A stretch of 64,000 bases of DNA from Sialis fuliginosa (GCA_961205875.1 OY540812.1:30079098-30143097); one strand, 5' to 3'. Numbered from the stretch's first letter, positions 11,063-23,548 are shown. The notes: generated by a model from the letters alone, not told the origin. Program-made: numbers and translations.

Positions 11063-12836
11063 ACATATAGAATATAATACAAAATTTCAATTTTTATAAA
11101 TATAAATTAAGTAGAAAAAAAGAAACATGCAAGACATATTCATTTAGTAGTTGAATCATTTATAGGACAAAGAAACTCATTGATAGTGTAGTAGTTTTTA
11201 ATTATAAGTAGATTTTTTTTTTTTAAGTTCCGGGGGTAACTTTTTTATATCGTCGGAGATTTTATTATAAATTTGGATTATTTGATTATTTGGACCTTTT
11301 TGTACAACGTGTTGGTACAAAGTATTGATTAAGGTGGTAATACATTTTCTTTGCCTCTTGTAAAATATTCGTGTTTATATTTATTGTTTTCGAAAAGAAA
11401 ATAATGTTTTTTTTTTTGCAAAAAAGCACATTCAAGAATATAAACATATATCGTATGATGTAAGAATACCTAACTGTTTGAACAATTGATATGTTTGCAA
11501 TTTGATACCCCATGCTTGCAAGCTAACACATTTTTGCTAGTTACTTAATACAGAATATTACTTTTTTTAAATTATCGATGAATAAAAATTTAAATATTGT
11601 TCCTCTCAACAAAATAACCTCAAATAAAAATTGTAGGTACTTCTACTGACAATGAGAGTGTCTTGATAAGGGCCATTAAGTGACAGCATTTTCATTTACG
11701 AAAGAGTCATTTTAAAATTAATTAACTAACGTTTTATATATTATTTTATGAGTTTAATATACCGTCATAAAGCCACTTAGGTACGATATTACTTAAAAAA
11801 AACATCTTTTACGTAAAAGTTAAGGTTGTTGTGTAGTTAATAATTGTATTCTTTAAAAACTTTTCAATAATTGATAATTATATTAATATATTAAAATAAT
11901 TTATAATAATATTAATTAAATAATTTGAAATATTTATCTACTCTATTAAAACAAAAGTTTTAAATTATTAAAAATAATTTTTCTTCCTCTCCATATCGTA
12001 GATACGAGAAGATTTTTTCAAAATATAATTAATATAATAATAAAATATTTTTTTCAAAAATAATATCAAACTTTTATAGAAATATATATAGTACATTTGG
12101 AGCCATCTGTTTTCTAATAGACGAACTATTAAATCTAACTAGTTGTTCTTAACTCTGCTATAATTAAATTAAATTAACATAATCGATAAATTACGGGTCC
12201 CTAATACGCGAGACTTGAATCGCCTTTGATAAATATTTTAATAATGAATTTGAACCTATGTAAATGTTCAGGTTCGTTTCGATTCGATTCGCATCCCGGA
12301 TTGTTACAAAACAACATTTTAATTTCTATTAAATAAATAAATGATAACAACATCTGACCGTATGAAAAGACCCTAATGACATTACAAAAATATGACTTTA
12401 TAGCCAATTACGTCCATCCCCCATTGTAGAACAACAATACAAAGGGTAAAATGGTTATTAGTGTTTGTTAATATAACAAAGAGACACCGAAAAATATATA
12501 TAGAGAGAGACAGCGGTGGAGTCAGACAATACATTTGCATTTTGTAATTAGCATACTGATTTGAACATTTAATTTTAATTTAGTTTTGCCGATTAAATAG
12601 CAATCGTATATGAATCCATCTTGCTAAAGGAATTATACACGAATTTAATGTTGTTAAATGTATTTAATGACGGTAAGCTTTTCATTAAATTCTAATGAAG
12701 ATTTAAAGTGGTGGTTTTTGTGAATAATGCGTTAACACATATGTGTCCAGGGCTGGATTAAGGAATGAGTTAATTGAACTTGTAATATAGTCATATAGTC
12801 AAGTCAATTTAGATTTTTAACCCTTTGTTGCCGGAT
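11063..12836. other. AT-rich stretch, nothing recognised
   Basis: Short frames at 11286-11513 and 12201-12407 show no domain. A GA-rich phrase AGAGAGAGACAGCGG lies near 12505. No element boundaries were found. Confidence 0.35.
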
Positions 12837-12934
12837 TTAAAGTACTGGTACCAGTTTTTGGTCGCTTTAAGAGCAAAGTATACTGTTTTTTCGGGATTGG
12901 TGGGCTTCTTTTTTGTAATTCTCATGAACTCATA

Positions 12935-14172
12935 TCTTAAGGATGTATGGCAGGTATTTAATTTCAACTAGAAATAGTTGAAATTTGGAGAAGTTACTCC
13001 TTTATAAATCTTAAGTACTCACACAAAATTTCAAAAGGTTTTACAACATAGTTTGAAAGTTATTATTTTTTTAAATTAACATGGGCTCTTATGGCAAAAT
13101 GGTGTATTTACAGTTAAAGTCCAATAAAACACATGGTTCAAGCATCAAGAAAAATCTGAAATTTTCATAACACGTCACTTACATATTTAGTAACAAGTTT
13201 CATAAAAAAAATTATATACATACAGAACTAAATTGTGAGAAAAAAAATAATTATTGGTGAAAAATATTTTAAAAAAAAAATGGCGTACTGAAATGTAATG
13301 ATTTGTTTTTATTATATATTTTTTCATATATGTAAGCATATGAAGTACTAATATTGTTATTTTCATTACATTTGTATGTTCCACATATATATGTTCTAAA
13401 TAGTGTTATTTAAAAATATTTTAATTTATGTCATTTATAACAATAAAATACTTCTTTTGTTTTTATATCTGACAGATGAATTCAGAATAAAATTTTTTCG
13501 TATTATCAACACAAATATTAATTTTTTGGCTAAAATTTTAAAATAACAGTCAATAATGAGAAATAAGGTTTTAAACAAAAGTATTTTTATAGTTTATGTA
13601 GTGTATAAACCAATTTGACTTTCTTATAAGCATTTAAAGTGAATAATTCATAATTTGATTTTGATCATTCATTGCATCTAGATTTATATTATTTTTGACT
13701 CAGACTGTACGTGCCATACATCCTTAATATAAAAAAATCTAGGTTTTGGTGCGTATGTACGTGAGATCATCACGCCTAAACTACTGGACGTATCAAAGCC
13801 ATTTTCAAATATAATTGAAATAAATATATTTACAAAAAATGGATCCGGTAGAATCGGGTAGATGGTGCAGGTCTAGATATTTACGAAAATGTATATTTAT
13901 GGTCTGGTTTGGCTCATATTCAGAGTATGTATGTACAAAATATTTTTATGTACAAATACTTCCGGTAGGTGGAGTTAGGAGTCTCGCATCACTATTTCTA
14001 TATTTATATGGTTAGGATACGTCAGATTAGGGAGTTATTTTCCCCCTAAAACTCCCACCCACATGGTATTTTTCCCGCCGGATCTAATGAAACTAATTAC
14101 AACCCTTCGGCTTCGTACGTGATAGGGGGTGAAATATTAACTTCCGTGCGAATCCGAGCCGGGTACGCTAGT
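12935..14172 (+). mobile_element. Non-autonomous Helitron inside TA-MITE
   Basis: Starts TC (12935) after a host A and ends CTAGT (14168-14172) before a host T, the hallmark of Helitron insertion between A and T without target duplication. The last 40 bases include CGTGCGAATCCGAGCCGGG, an imperfect terminal hairpin before CTAGT. The phrase ATCATCACGCCTAAACTACTGG is typical of short non-coding insect Helitrons. The 5' part is itself interrupted by a TTAA element. Confidence 0.6.
12941..13723. mobile_element. TTAA-flanked element with GGATGTATGGCA ends
   Basis: GGATGTATGGCA at the left faces TGCCATACATCC at the right, each bordered outside by TTAA (12937-12940 and 13724-13727). TTAA duplication is the piggyBac signature, although the terminal bases are not the usual CC[C/T]. 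The 783-bp interior is A/T-rich and non-coding. Confidence 0.6.
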
Positions 14173-14455
14173 TACTAATAAACAAATACCTCTTTACTAA
14201 ATCAATTTAATTACCAAAGTCCGCAAATATAGTTTTTTTTTTAATTATAGCCTTTTATTTTGTTCATATTTTTTTTCCAATAATGGACACTTGCTAATGA
14301 TAACAAAATAATAAGTACTAGTAAACAAAAGTTAAAAAATAATGAATCGTATAATTTGAACCAATGTTAATGTTAAGCAGATACTATCATAATATAATAA
14401 TTAATTAATAGATTACACTAATAAATTACTTTAAGTCCACCATTTTGACACCCTA

Positions 14456-16139
14456 ATATTGTTGTTAACAGTGTATGAATAATTTAAAATGCAGACTATA
14501 AAAAATAAATAAAACTATTTTTAGTAAAATCCATATAAATATAATTTAAAGGGAAAATTTAATTTTGAATTCGTGCGTAGCTTCCCAATAGTTATAAAAT
14601 ACATTAATTATAAGTCATTTAAATAAATCTTAATACTAGACTTTATGAAGAACATTTTCAGACCTTTCCGAAGTATATTATAGATTAGTAATTTCAGTGT
14701 ACCATATCGCCAAACACAAGACTCGAAGCCAAATATGTATGTATGAACATATTTACCGTAACATATTTAGATATTGCAATGGATACAGAAAATTACTATA
14801 TCTAATGAATAGACTTGTATGTGTAGTTCACGAACGAACTAGTTCAAAAGAGTGCTCCCACTCGAAAACTAGAGGAACTTGTTCGTATGCGCTCCGCTGT
14901 TTTAGTTCAATAATTCCCGATACACTTCAAATACACTGAAAAAAAATGAGATTGTATGATTTTTATGTTTAATAATATTTACCTTTGCAATACTTTATTA
15001 CCAATTTTGAATTTATTTTACTAAAGATATATTATATTGATTTTTTTTGTTCACATGAATACAATATGTCTGTCAAAAGCAAGGGATTTTTGTATTATTT
15101 TATGACAATCAACAAAAAAGAATGTCACAGATTTAATATGAAATTGAAATATATTGCTTAAATAAATTGTTATTTATTGTATAGACAATAAATAATGTAT
15201 CATTGAAAATGTTTCATAATTTTCATATATATCGAGGGTTCAATTTAAAAAAAAAATTATTGCAAATATATAGGTACATTTAAAAATATCGATCTTGTCT
15301 ATAAATTAATAACGAATTAAAAACTGCAGCAGTTTACATTTCTATAGTTTGATGAAAAATAGTAATACAAAATTACTAATTAAACAATTATAGGTACATT
15401 AAAAATCCAACAATCCAATATATCTATATATCATATATATGTATATCATATTAGTCCGGAAAAAAATTATAAGAACTAAAAGAACTAGAAGAACGAACTA
15501 GTTCATTTAAGACCACTGAACTATAGGGAGCGCTCTCTGTCATGAACTAAAATGCCCAACACTACTAGTGAACTAAAAGTCCGATTAACCCCATTTTTAA
15601 TTTTTTGAAAAGTCGAATAAATGTACTACAATCAATTATAACACATTCTTGGTCATAAATAACTTTATACCTATCAATAAAGCTGTCGAACTCAAAATTT
15701 TGCATTTTTAAAGTACATTTTTTTACACCAGTAAAAAATTCTACGTTGTTTACATAATAAAATTCGATTTTTTGTAGATACCTTTTTTAGTAAAGCAGGA
15801 CAAAATAGGTCCTTAATTATTCAATCATCGCAAGCATATGACCTAGTTTTTAAGTAAACAAATTTAAATCACAGAAAACTTATATGTGCATTTATAAAAT
15901 TAAACTTTATGATACCTGTATCTTCAGCGCATTCAGAAACTTATACTAACTAAAACTCAAATCTACAACCTGTCTTTAAGAGTTAAACCAACTAGAAATT
16001 CTAGAATGAACATTGCAAATTGTATAGACTGTCGACTAACATTCAGATACAAAATCTAAAACCGTGAAATTGATAATCATTATTGTTACTACTAATATGA
16101 AATATCTAGTCTAGCTAATTCTTCAGCTTTTGAATTACA
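14456..16139. other. AT-rich stretch with GAACTAGTTC-rich repeat pieces
   Basis: ACGAACTAGTTC occurs at about 14831 and 15493, each with a nearby GAGCGCTC/GTGCTCCC phrase, and the second ends TGCCCAACACTACTAG, like a widespread AGTGTTGGGCA element end. The two pieces look like remnants of one family but a full element could not be delimited. The 80-codon frame at 14697 is made of this repeat. Confidence 0.4.
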
Positions 16140-16149
16140 TATTACAATA

Positions 16150-16380
16150 TCCACATTAATATTATAAATTTATGCAAAAGTGTATCTGTCTCTCCATCTG
16201 TTTGTTGCCTTTTCACGGCTAAACCGCTGAACCAATCTTAATGAAATTTGGCAGCTTGCATCGTGAGGAAGGATATTGGCTACTTTGTATCCCGAAAAAA
16301 TATTAGATAAAAAAATTAGTGTGTGAGATTTGTACGCGCGACCTGTTTTATCGACTCATAACAGAAATCTGTATTACCTG
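16150..16380 (+). mobile_element. Helitron-like fragment lacking its 3' end
   Basis: The phrase TTTCACGGCTAAACCGCTGAACCAATC..ATGAAATTTGG is typical of short Helitrons, and TAACAGAAATCTGTATTACC (16361-16378 region) matches the segment just before the Helitron terminus at 26361-26376. The terminal hairpin and CTAGT are missing here. Confidence 0.5.
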
Positions 16381-17384
16381 ACTTTCTTCTTCATCACCAG
16401 CTTTATGTCTGACAGGGTTAGGTAGGAGTAACCTAACTTTTTCAAATAAAATCAATTAATTTAACATTGCCAGTATATCGGAAGTCCCATTTTAATCCAT
16501 CACCCCCCTTAATTTTTTTATTTATCAATTAAATCAAAAAATGTTTCGAATAAAATGGCGTTATTCATTTTTTATTTGATGGACGTCTTCAAGGTCAAAT
16601 AGGGTCAAAATTAAAAACACAATTTTTCGAAATCAAATACTTTTTTCTTGAAAAAAATACGGATAGTTCACAAGTGCTAGGCCAATAACCTCAAATGTAC
16701 CAAATTTGGGTTTACTATTGAATTTTTTTATTGTCACGATAAATATTTTAAATAGGTTTCTTCTCCCCCCCTCGGGGAAATTATATAAAAGCCCTCTACA
16801 CTCAATAAAAAATAGCTCTAAAAATAAAAATATCGAAAGGGAGTTAAATAATAAAGTTTATTCTACCGATTATTTTGAGTTTAAACTTTAAAGATAGAAA
16901 TATTCGATCTAAGATTTTTATGTAAAATCTTGTAAGAAATAGGAAAATCAAATTTATTGTTTTATGTTATTAAAGATGCATACAAATATTTGTTCTCCTT
17001 TTCAGATTACGTAAAATATGTAAATTATATGTTTGTAAGAAAATATGAAGGAAAGTCCGCATAATGGAAAAAACATAAAAATTAATTGGACATTTTTCCA
17101 GTGAGGCAAAAAATAATAAAATTATTATTATAAATGATGACATCGAAACCTTTGCGAAATATATTACAGGTGCTTAAAGAATGACGTCATAATCATTTTT
17201 TCTTCTTCTTTTTTATCATCAATTCTTGTCCACTGGATAGAATTGTAGACAGCTCCTTCGTATATTTTGTAATTTAGTTGTATAGAAGTAATTGGGAAAA
17301 GTAATGAACCGATCATAGCAAGTTTTGACGAACAAGGAGGCTGTGTTCATGGAATTTTGGGTCAAGAAAACATTACCATTTAAG
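16381..17384. other. AT-rich stretch, nothing recognised
   Basis: No coding or element structure was recognised before the hAT-like end at 17385. Confidence 0.35.
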
Positions 17385-17664
17385 CCAGTGGTGTCAAATA
17401 AGTTAACCGCGGGCCACAAGCGGCCCGTAAGACTCTAGAATGCGGCACGTGGTCTGAAGCTTGCTTAATTTTATTAAAATAATAAAACAGAAGTTAAAAA
17501 ATATTGCCAATATTCTAGTAATTTTTTAAAAATAATTATTCTGATTATTAATTTTTTTTTGCTAATTTTTGTAAAATTACTATCTTTGATAAATTAGTTA
17601 TTTTCGAATAAACCTATGTAAAAACGTTTTTATCTGTAACTAATAAACGTTGTGTAACTACCAA
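17385..17664 (+). mobile_element. hAT-like end (CAGTGGTGTCAAA) fragment
   Basis: CAGTGGTGTCAAATAAGTTA followed by GCGGGCCACAAGCGGCCCG is the common hAT terminus plus its subterminal hairpin. No matching right end was found; the fragment is probably cut by the Helitron at 17665. Confidence 0.5.
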
Positions 17665-18480
17665 ACTAGCGCATTGAACCCGGTGTTACCCGGGAATATT
17701 AATTTAAAATAACATAAAGTAATCATGTCCACCCAACATGCTCACCAAACATGCTCACCCAACGTGCTCACCCAACGTGCTCACAACACACAGTTCACCG
17801 CGAATTGGTTTTTCCGGCTTCATGAAATTTACACAAAATATCCACAAATTATACACCTAAACTTAACCTAGCTATTAGTGAAAACCGGAATAAAATCCAT
17901 TCAGTAGTTATTGAAAAAATCGAGTAAAATTATATTTTCAAACATCCAGGAAACACCAGGTCTTGTCTTAGAATTTGTATGAAAATCGAAAATAAATAAA
18001 TAGATAGGTTAGTAATAATCATAATAATTAATTTCGATATTTTACCTTTCTTGGAAGTGAAATGTTTCTTTATTTTTTATTATGTTTCAATTTTTAATTA
18101 ATATATTTCGAAATATTTAATTATTAGCATGTGTCAAAAATCATTTATTTATTCGACAAAATATTTGAAAGAGACATAACCATAGTGACCTAAATTAATA
18201 AAATACTGAAACCGTAAACTATAGAATTCTATATTCCATGGCTACTGTGTTTTTATATAAATGGCAGTTGTATGCTCTGACATCATGAAAACAAAAGACG
18301 ACTTGAAAAAGATTCTTTTTAGTCTTTTGATGTTAAATCTTAGGTTTTCATAAAATATTTTTAGTCACGATACTGCTCAGAAAAATTATCTAGCTATTGG
18401 TGAAAACCGCATTGAAATCGGTTCAGTAACTCCCGAGTCTATAAATCACATACAAACGAACATTCATTTAACAAATATTT
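17665..18480 (-). mobile_element. Non-autonomous Helitron, reverse orientation
   Basis: On the minus strand the segment ends CCCGGGTAACACCGGG (hairpin), a short spacer, then CGCTAGT followed by T. Further in, ACCGCATTGAAATCGGTTCAG and a related ACCGGAATAAAATCCATTCAG are internal Helitron-like phrases. A run of TGCTCACCCAACG-type repeats sits near 17740-17785. The 5' end is not defined. Confidence 0.55.
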
Positions 18481-18856
18481 TAAGACCAGTCCAAAGTTCG
18501 TATGATTTATTTTATAGTTCCTAAGTACTATGTCGCCAAACATGAGACTTTTTTACCCAACCGGTATATCATCTGTACATCATTTATAAATATTAATTTT
18601 TATAACATTGTCAAAACTGTAATTTTTTATTAATTTTTTTATCCGTTAAAAATGAATTATTAAATATTCTTTTCATCTTTCTGTCTGTAATAAATGCTAT
18701 TGAAACCTTAATTAGTTTAAACATAATTTTGAATAATCATTGAACTGGATATTTTTAATTATAAATGTTATTATGTACTACTTAACCACTTATCAAATTT
18801 CACTCGCATTTAGTTCGTAAAGAAATATACAATATTTTAAACTCACCATATTATAC
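18481..18856. other. AT-rich stretch, nothing recognised
   Basis: No repeat or coding signal was recognised. Confidence 0.35.
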
Positions 18857-19833
18857 AGGCTGTCCAAGATAAACGTGAAATGCATGGAAATTTTCTAAAT
18901 GATAGTAGATACAGATTTGGTTAAATGAGATTAACTATTTGTAAGGAAAGGGTGAGTATTACTGCATCAAAAAATATTAATAATTATATGTGGTTTAGGC
19001 AGTATACCCAAAATCTGAAAATTCGGAAATTCTTTAAATGGCTATAACTTTTTTATCAAAGTAGATAAGTGCTTTTTGTTTGCGGTTTCTTAAAGCACTT
19101 TTTATGTAGAATTGATTGGTGTATTTAGAACTTTTAAATCACTTTAAGTTTCTGAATTACAAGTCCTAATTTTAGTTTTTTTCTTATGGGCCACTAAGTT
19201 GGATATAGTATATTTGAACGTGTTTTCTACACTACTTTACAACGATATGTCACTTGTTATATTTATTTTCGAAAATAATTCGAAGTACTAAGTACTAGAC
19301 TTTATTTCGCTTAAGAATGCAGTGGTTGCCGGGGTTTTGACGGTATAAATCGTGCATTTTACCGTCAAAAACCACTGCATTCATAAATGAAATAGAGTAT
19401 AGTGACATTTATAAAGTATTTTATTACTAACATTTAAATAAGCCACGAAAAACAACAATTGTTAAACAAAAATCATAATAACAACAATCAAAATAACAAA
19501 TGAATATTTGAAACAATGTTCTTACTCTTTTTCGAAAATAAATATGAAATATGAAATCTTTGTAAAGTAGAGTAAAAAACACGTTTAAATATGCTATATC
19601 CAGCTTAGTGATCCATAAGAAAAACTAAAGTTAAGGCTTGTAACTGAGAAACTAAAAGTGATATAAAAATTCTAAATACACCAATCAATTTTACACAAAA
19701 AGTGCTTTCCAAAACCGCAAACAAAAAGTACCAATTTACTTTGATAAAAAAGTTATAGCCATTTAAATAATTTCCGGATTTTTGGGTATACTGCCTAAAC
19801 CACATACAATTAGTAATATTTTTTGATATAGTA

Positions 19834-20746
19834 GGGGAGACCGGGGGAATCGCGTCACCTTAAGGAAAAACGATTTTTTCTATACTTTAAAGTAACATAA
19901 CACTTTAAATAAGCGGACTATTTAGTTATACAGTTTCTCACGCATTGTACAAATACTTTAACAAAGCTTAATTAAGCGAAGTTTTAACGTTATTTAAAAA
20001 TAAGTTTAAAAAGACCACAGTGACGCGATTGCCCTGGTACCGGGGTAATTCCGCCACACCCTGATTTGTTTAGCTGCCGCAATTAGGATTGAAGATAACT
20101 TGTTCAATGCTATACATTAAAACTGCCATCGGTTGTTTTTGAAGACGTACTCGAAGTTCCGGGAACTTCTGGTAGGGCATCTGGACTATAAATTGCCATT
20201 TCTTCAGTTTTATTAGTTTGGAGTAGGTTTCTGCTATCGGTTATTGAGCCTAGGTCTACGTTATTTTGCCCAAGATAGAAGACCTCTTCAACTTCTTGAT
20301 CGTCAATAACTAGAGGTTCTAAGTTTTAATCTGAGAGGATTTACATTATTGCCCTAGCTATAATGGCGCCATTACCCCGGTATGACAATATGGCGAATGA
20401 TCTTAATTCACAACTAGTGAAGACGCTTACACATAAAAAATATAACACATAAATGTAACTGAATATTAATTGAATGCGTACGCATACTAATTACGGCTAT
20501 AAATTAACAAAAAAAGACACTTAACTCGATTTATATATAAGTCACAAATTATAACGAAACAGTAAAAAACAATATTTTCTGCGATAATAACTACACTTCT
20601 CTAATTAGAACCTTGATAATACTGAAGCAGTTTCTTCTGTTGGTCACTAAAGTACAGCATTTATCGCGACCTCTCCACCGACTATCGTTTGCTGTTTATA
20701 TAGGGGGCGGCATTACCCCGAGTGGCGCCATTCCCCCGGTCTCCCC
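19834..20746 (-). mobile_element. TA-flanked element with GGGGAGACCGGGGGAAT ends
   Basis: Ends GGGGAGACCGGGGGAAT and ATTCCCCCGGTCTCCCC are perfect inverse copies, with TA on both sides (19832-19833, 20747-20748). Removing it restores the fold-back arm (GATATAG-TA-ATACTCAC against the inverse left arm). The end motif recurs inside as GGTACCGGGGTAATTCCGCC and GGCGCCATTACCCCGGT, probably transposase-binding sites. A TA duplication fits the Tc1/mariner/pogo group. A short minus-strand open stretch is listed separately. Confidence 0.7.
20122..20322 (-). pseudogene. Short acidic coding remnant, possible transposase C terminus
   Basis: On the minus strand about 65 codons are open up to a TAG, reading an acidic, Ser/Thr-rich peptide (DDQEVEEVF near its start, PEVPGTSSTSS near its end). 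Base composition is richer in G+C than the surroundings. It lies inside a TA-flanked element and could be the tail of its lost transposase. No catalytic motif is present, so the call is tentative. Confidence 0.3.
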
Positions 20747-20855
20747 TAATACTCACACTTTCCTTACAAATAATTCATCTCATTTAACCGAATATGTATC
20801 TCTTACCGTTTAGGAAATCCCCATGCATTTCACGCTTATCTGAACAACCTGTATA

Positions 20856-21188
20856 AATATGTATTTATTAATATGTATTATACAATGAAAATATATTATA
20901 AATTGAAACATTCTATACGTTATTTTATTTACAAAAAATAAAATTTGATAATTTTTAATGTTCTGTATCAAAATCGAAAAAAGGAATACATGGACAACAC
21001 TGATTGTCTGTCACAATCTCAATTCAAAATAAAATAATGGAATGAATTGAAAAAATATACGGTAAGGGACACTAATACGCAAGGCTCGATTCACACATGA
21101 CAAATTGTTATCTGTATGTCTGTTTGTTTTGACTTGACACAAAAGCCTAAGATCCTAGATTTGTTCAAGCTAGATTCAACATATAAGG
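20856..21188. other. AT-rich stretch, nothing recognised
   Basis: No repeat or coding signal was recognised. Confidence 0.35.
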
Positions 21189-21190
21189 TA

Positions 21191-21734
21191 CTGGCACCAG
21201 TCTTGGAAAAAACACTAGTGTTGGACACTTGTTTAATTAAATGTACTAAATTAGAAATGTTTGTTGATATTTGATTACTACCATTACTGAATCAAATTCT
21301 ATAGACACTTAACTTAACTGTAAAACAGCTTAATTTGATGACAAAAAGTCAATGGGTGTCAAAATGGTAGACATTTAAATTATTTAATTATTAGTGTAAT
21401 CTATTTATTAAATATTATATAATCATATATATATATAAATCAAATTTTACAATTATTTATTTTATCACATTTGTGTCGTAGTACTTTTTATTTGGTAATC
21501 ATTAGCAAGTGTCCATCACTGGGTGCCCATTACTGGTTTTGCATTGTCCATTACTAAATAAAACATATAAACAAATTAAAAGGCTTTAATTTTAAAAAAA
21601 GCTTTTTTTGCGAACTTTGGTAATTAAATTGATTTAATAGAGAGGTAGGTACTTGTTTTATTAGTAACATGAGTTCATGAAAATTACAAAAAAATTGTAT
21701 AACTTGCTTTTAAAGTGTTCAAGGCTGGTGCCAG
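21191..21734 (+). mobile_element. TA-MITE (CTGGCACCAG family), complete copy
   Basis: CTGGCACCAGTCTTGG at the left and CAAGGCTGGTGCCAG at the right are inverted ends bordered by TA on both sides. The 544-bp interior is non-coding with landmarks GTTGATATTTGATTACT, AGCAAGTGTCCATCACTGGG and GTAACATGAGTTCATG. It is the uninterrupted relative of the copy carrying the LTR element at 39.5-43.2 kb and shows that copy's empty site. Confidence 0.8.
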
Positions 21735-21736
21735 TA

Positions 21737-22196
21737 TGATAATTGACTTTGATAGGCCCTTTATTTTATAGTTGATTTTGATTTGATTTTCGAAATAAAC
21801 ACGGACGAACCCGCGGGGAGTTTTTAGTTTATTAATAATATTCCTCAAGAGTGCAACAATACATATTAAAACTTTTGGGTTAAATGAAAATGATTAAATT
21901 TAATAGTACACCTCTGTAGCTCGAAACCCTTTGTATATTGACGATGCGGTATCTCGCGTTTTCATAAAATATGTAAGTTGAACCACAATTGTAGCTCTAA
22001 TACGTTCCCACAACTCCCGAATATAAATTACAAAAGTTTGCACAAAAAGTAAGTATTGTATTTATCAATATTCAACATTTATGTAGAAAAAACTCTACCT
22101 GCTATATACATTGTTGTTTGTTTTTGTAACCAGATCCGTATTGAGGTATAAATTATTCAGATGAATGGATTTTACTAGATTCTTTGAATTATTTAT
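21737..22196. other. AT-rich stretch with a decayed Helitron-like hairpin
   Basis: AAATAAACACGGACGAACCCGCGGGG near 21797 resembles the terminal hairpin phrase of the Helitrons here (compare 61763), but CTAGT does not follow. Nothing else was recognised. Confidence 0.35.
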
Positions 22197-22197
22197 T

Positions 22198-23548
22198 AAC
22201 CGACTTCAAAAAATAGTGGGTTCTCAATTTGGCTGTACCTATATATTTTTATATAACATACTTGTATGTTCGAACATTACTACGATAAATATGCACCTAT
22301 TTGAATGATTTGTTTGAATTTGAAAAGCCTTCGAAGGTAGTTACTCAAAGGTACCTTAAATTACCACAACAAATGTAGCACACATCGATAAAAACAAGTA
22401 CAAAATTAGAGCCTATTTAATGCTAATTTAGTACGTAAAAAAACTCTTTTATTAAAAAAATTATTAGCGAGTGAGCCAGCTTAAGATTTAAGCCAGCACA
22501 CTCAAGTATAATAAGGTCAAATTTTAACAAAACAGGTGTCAAACATTTAGTGCTAATTTATAACCCTCATTAGACAATTCGTAATTTATCAATGTGTTCG
22601 AAAATAAGCATGAGTGGACGCTGACTTAAGACTTACATTAGCAAACATGCGTCAAATTGATCGCTCGAATACGAAATTCGCATAAACATATATAAAAAAT
22701 GACCTTGGAGCGATTAGTTGTATTTTAGCGCATATGTGCTAGCTTAGTGTTTAAATTAGCACACATCTTTATCGAAAAAACAACCAAAATGGTGTACTAA
22801 ATTAGCGCACATTTAGTGCTAATTTCGTACGATCTTAAAACTTACATTTTTTTTAAATTATGAGCAAGTGTGCTAGGTTAAATAATAAAGTTAGCATTTT
22901 CACGTAAAATGATTTTTAATTTGTCAAAATTAAGCGTTAAGTTATAATTTTTTTTAAGTTCGTACGAAATAAGCACTAAATGTGCGCTAATTTAGTACAC
23001 CACTTTGGTTGTGTTTTCGATAATGATGTGTGCTAACATAAACACTAAGCTAGCACACATGCACTAAAATACAACTAATCGCTCGAAGGTCATTTTTTTC
23101 GTAGTAGAATTTCAATTTTGAGCGATCAATTCGACGCATGTTTCCTAATTTAAGTCTTAAGCCAGCGCCCACTCATGCTTATTTTCAAATACTTTGGTAA
23201 ATAATTGCTTATGAATTGTCTAATGAGGGTTATAAATTAGCACTAAATGTTTGACACCTGTTTTGTTATTTGACCTTATTATACTTGAGTGTGCTGGCTT
23301 AAATCTTAAGCTGGCACACTCTCGCTCATATTTTTTTTTAATAAAAGAGTTATATATTTTTTTACGTACTAAATTAGCATTAAATGGGCTCTAATTTAGT
23401 ACTCTTCTTTTATCGATGTGTGCTACATTTTTTGTGCTAATTTAATGTACCTGCTACTCAAAAGGGAAAAATAAAAAACATTTTAAGAAAAAATAAAACC
23501 TACTTAAAAAAAAACTAAAAACATAAAAACACAGTTTTTGAAGTCGAT
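22198..23548. repeat. CCGACTTCAAAAAA family element, interrupted
   Basis: ACCGACTTCAAAAAATAGTGGG at the left and TTTTTGAAGTCGATACCG at the right are inverted ends of a repeat family widespread in Lepidoptera. The middle, TGTTCGAACATTACT..AAATATGCACC, recurs at 830-870. A 1.1-kb fold-back is inserted in it. Confidence 0.6.
22350..23454. mobile_element. 1.1-kb fold-back transposon with 8-bp target duplication
   Basis: Arms of about 540 bp pair around a centre near 22900: GGTACCTTAAATTA..TGTAGCACACATCGAT at the left against ATCGATGTGTGCTACA..TTTAATGTACC at the right. Octamers TACTCAAA lie exactly outside (22342-22349 and 23455-23462). The arms contain many copies of GTGCTAATTTA/TAGCACACAT and TTAAGtCTTAAGCCAGC. 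Nothing is encoded. Eight-bp duplications fit hAT- or P-type transposition. Confidence 0.8.

Larger units (their letters stand above)
12845..14455 (-). mobile_element. TA-MITE (CTGGCACCAG family), interrupted copy
   Basis: Begins TA-CTGGTACCAG and follows the family sequence (TTAAGAGCAAAGTATACTG..TTTGTAATTCTCATGAACT) until 12934, then resumes at 14173 (TACTAATAAAC..) and runs through CACTTGCTAAT and TCCACCATTTTGACACC before losing similarity. Complete relatives at 21191-21734 and 43 kb show the missing right end. The break is caused by a Helitron-like insertion. Confidence 0.7.
18857..20850. mobile_element. Large fold-back element, about 1.1 kb without its insert
   Basis: ACAGGCTGTCC..AAACGTGAAATGCATGG at the left faces CCATGCATTTCACGCTT..AACCTGT at the right. 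Arms stay similar for about 450 bp each; examples are GGTTTAGGCAGTATACCCA at 18990 and its inverse at 19785. The centre at 19314-19390 is a tight hairpin with ATGCAGTGGTT/ACCACTGCAT and TTTGACGGTA/TACCGTCAAA. The right arm is broken by another element (19834-20746). Confidence 0.8.

Noticed and set aside
14697-14939. 80-codon frame
   Set aside because: Made of GAACTAGTTC-type repeat sequence with no domain.
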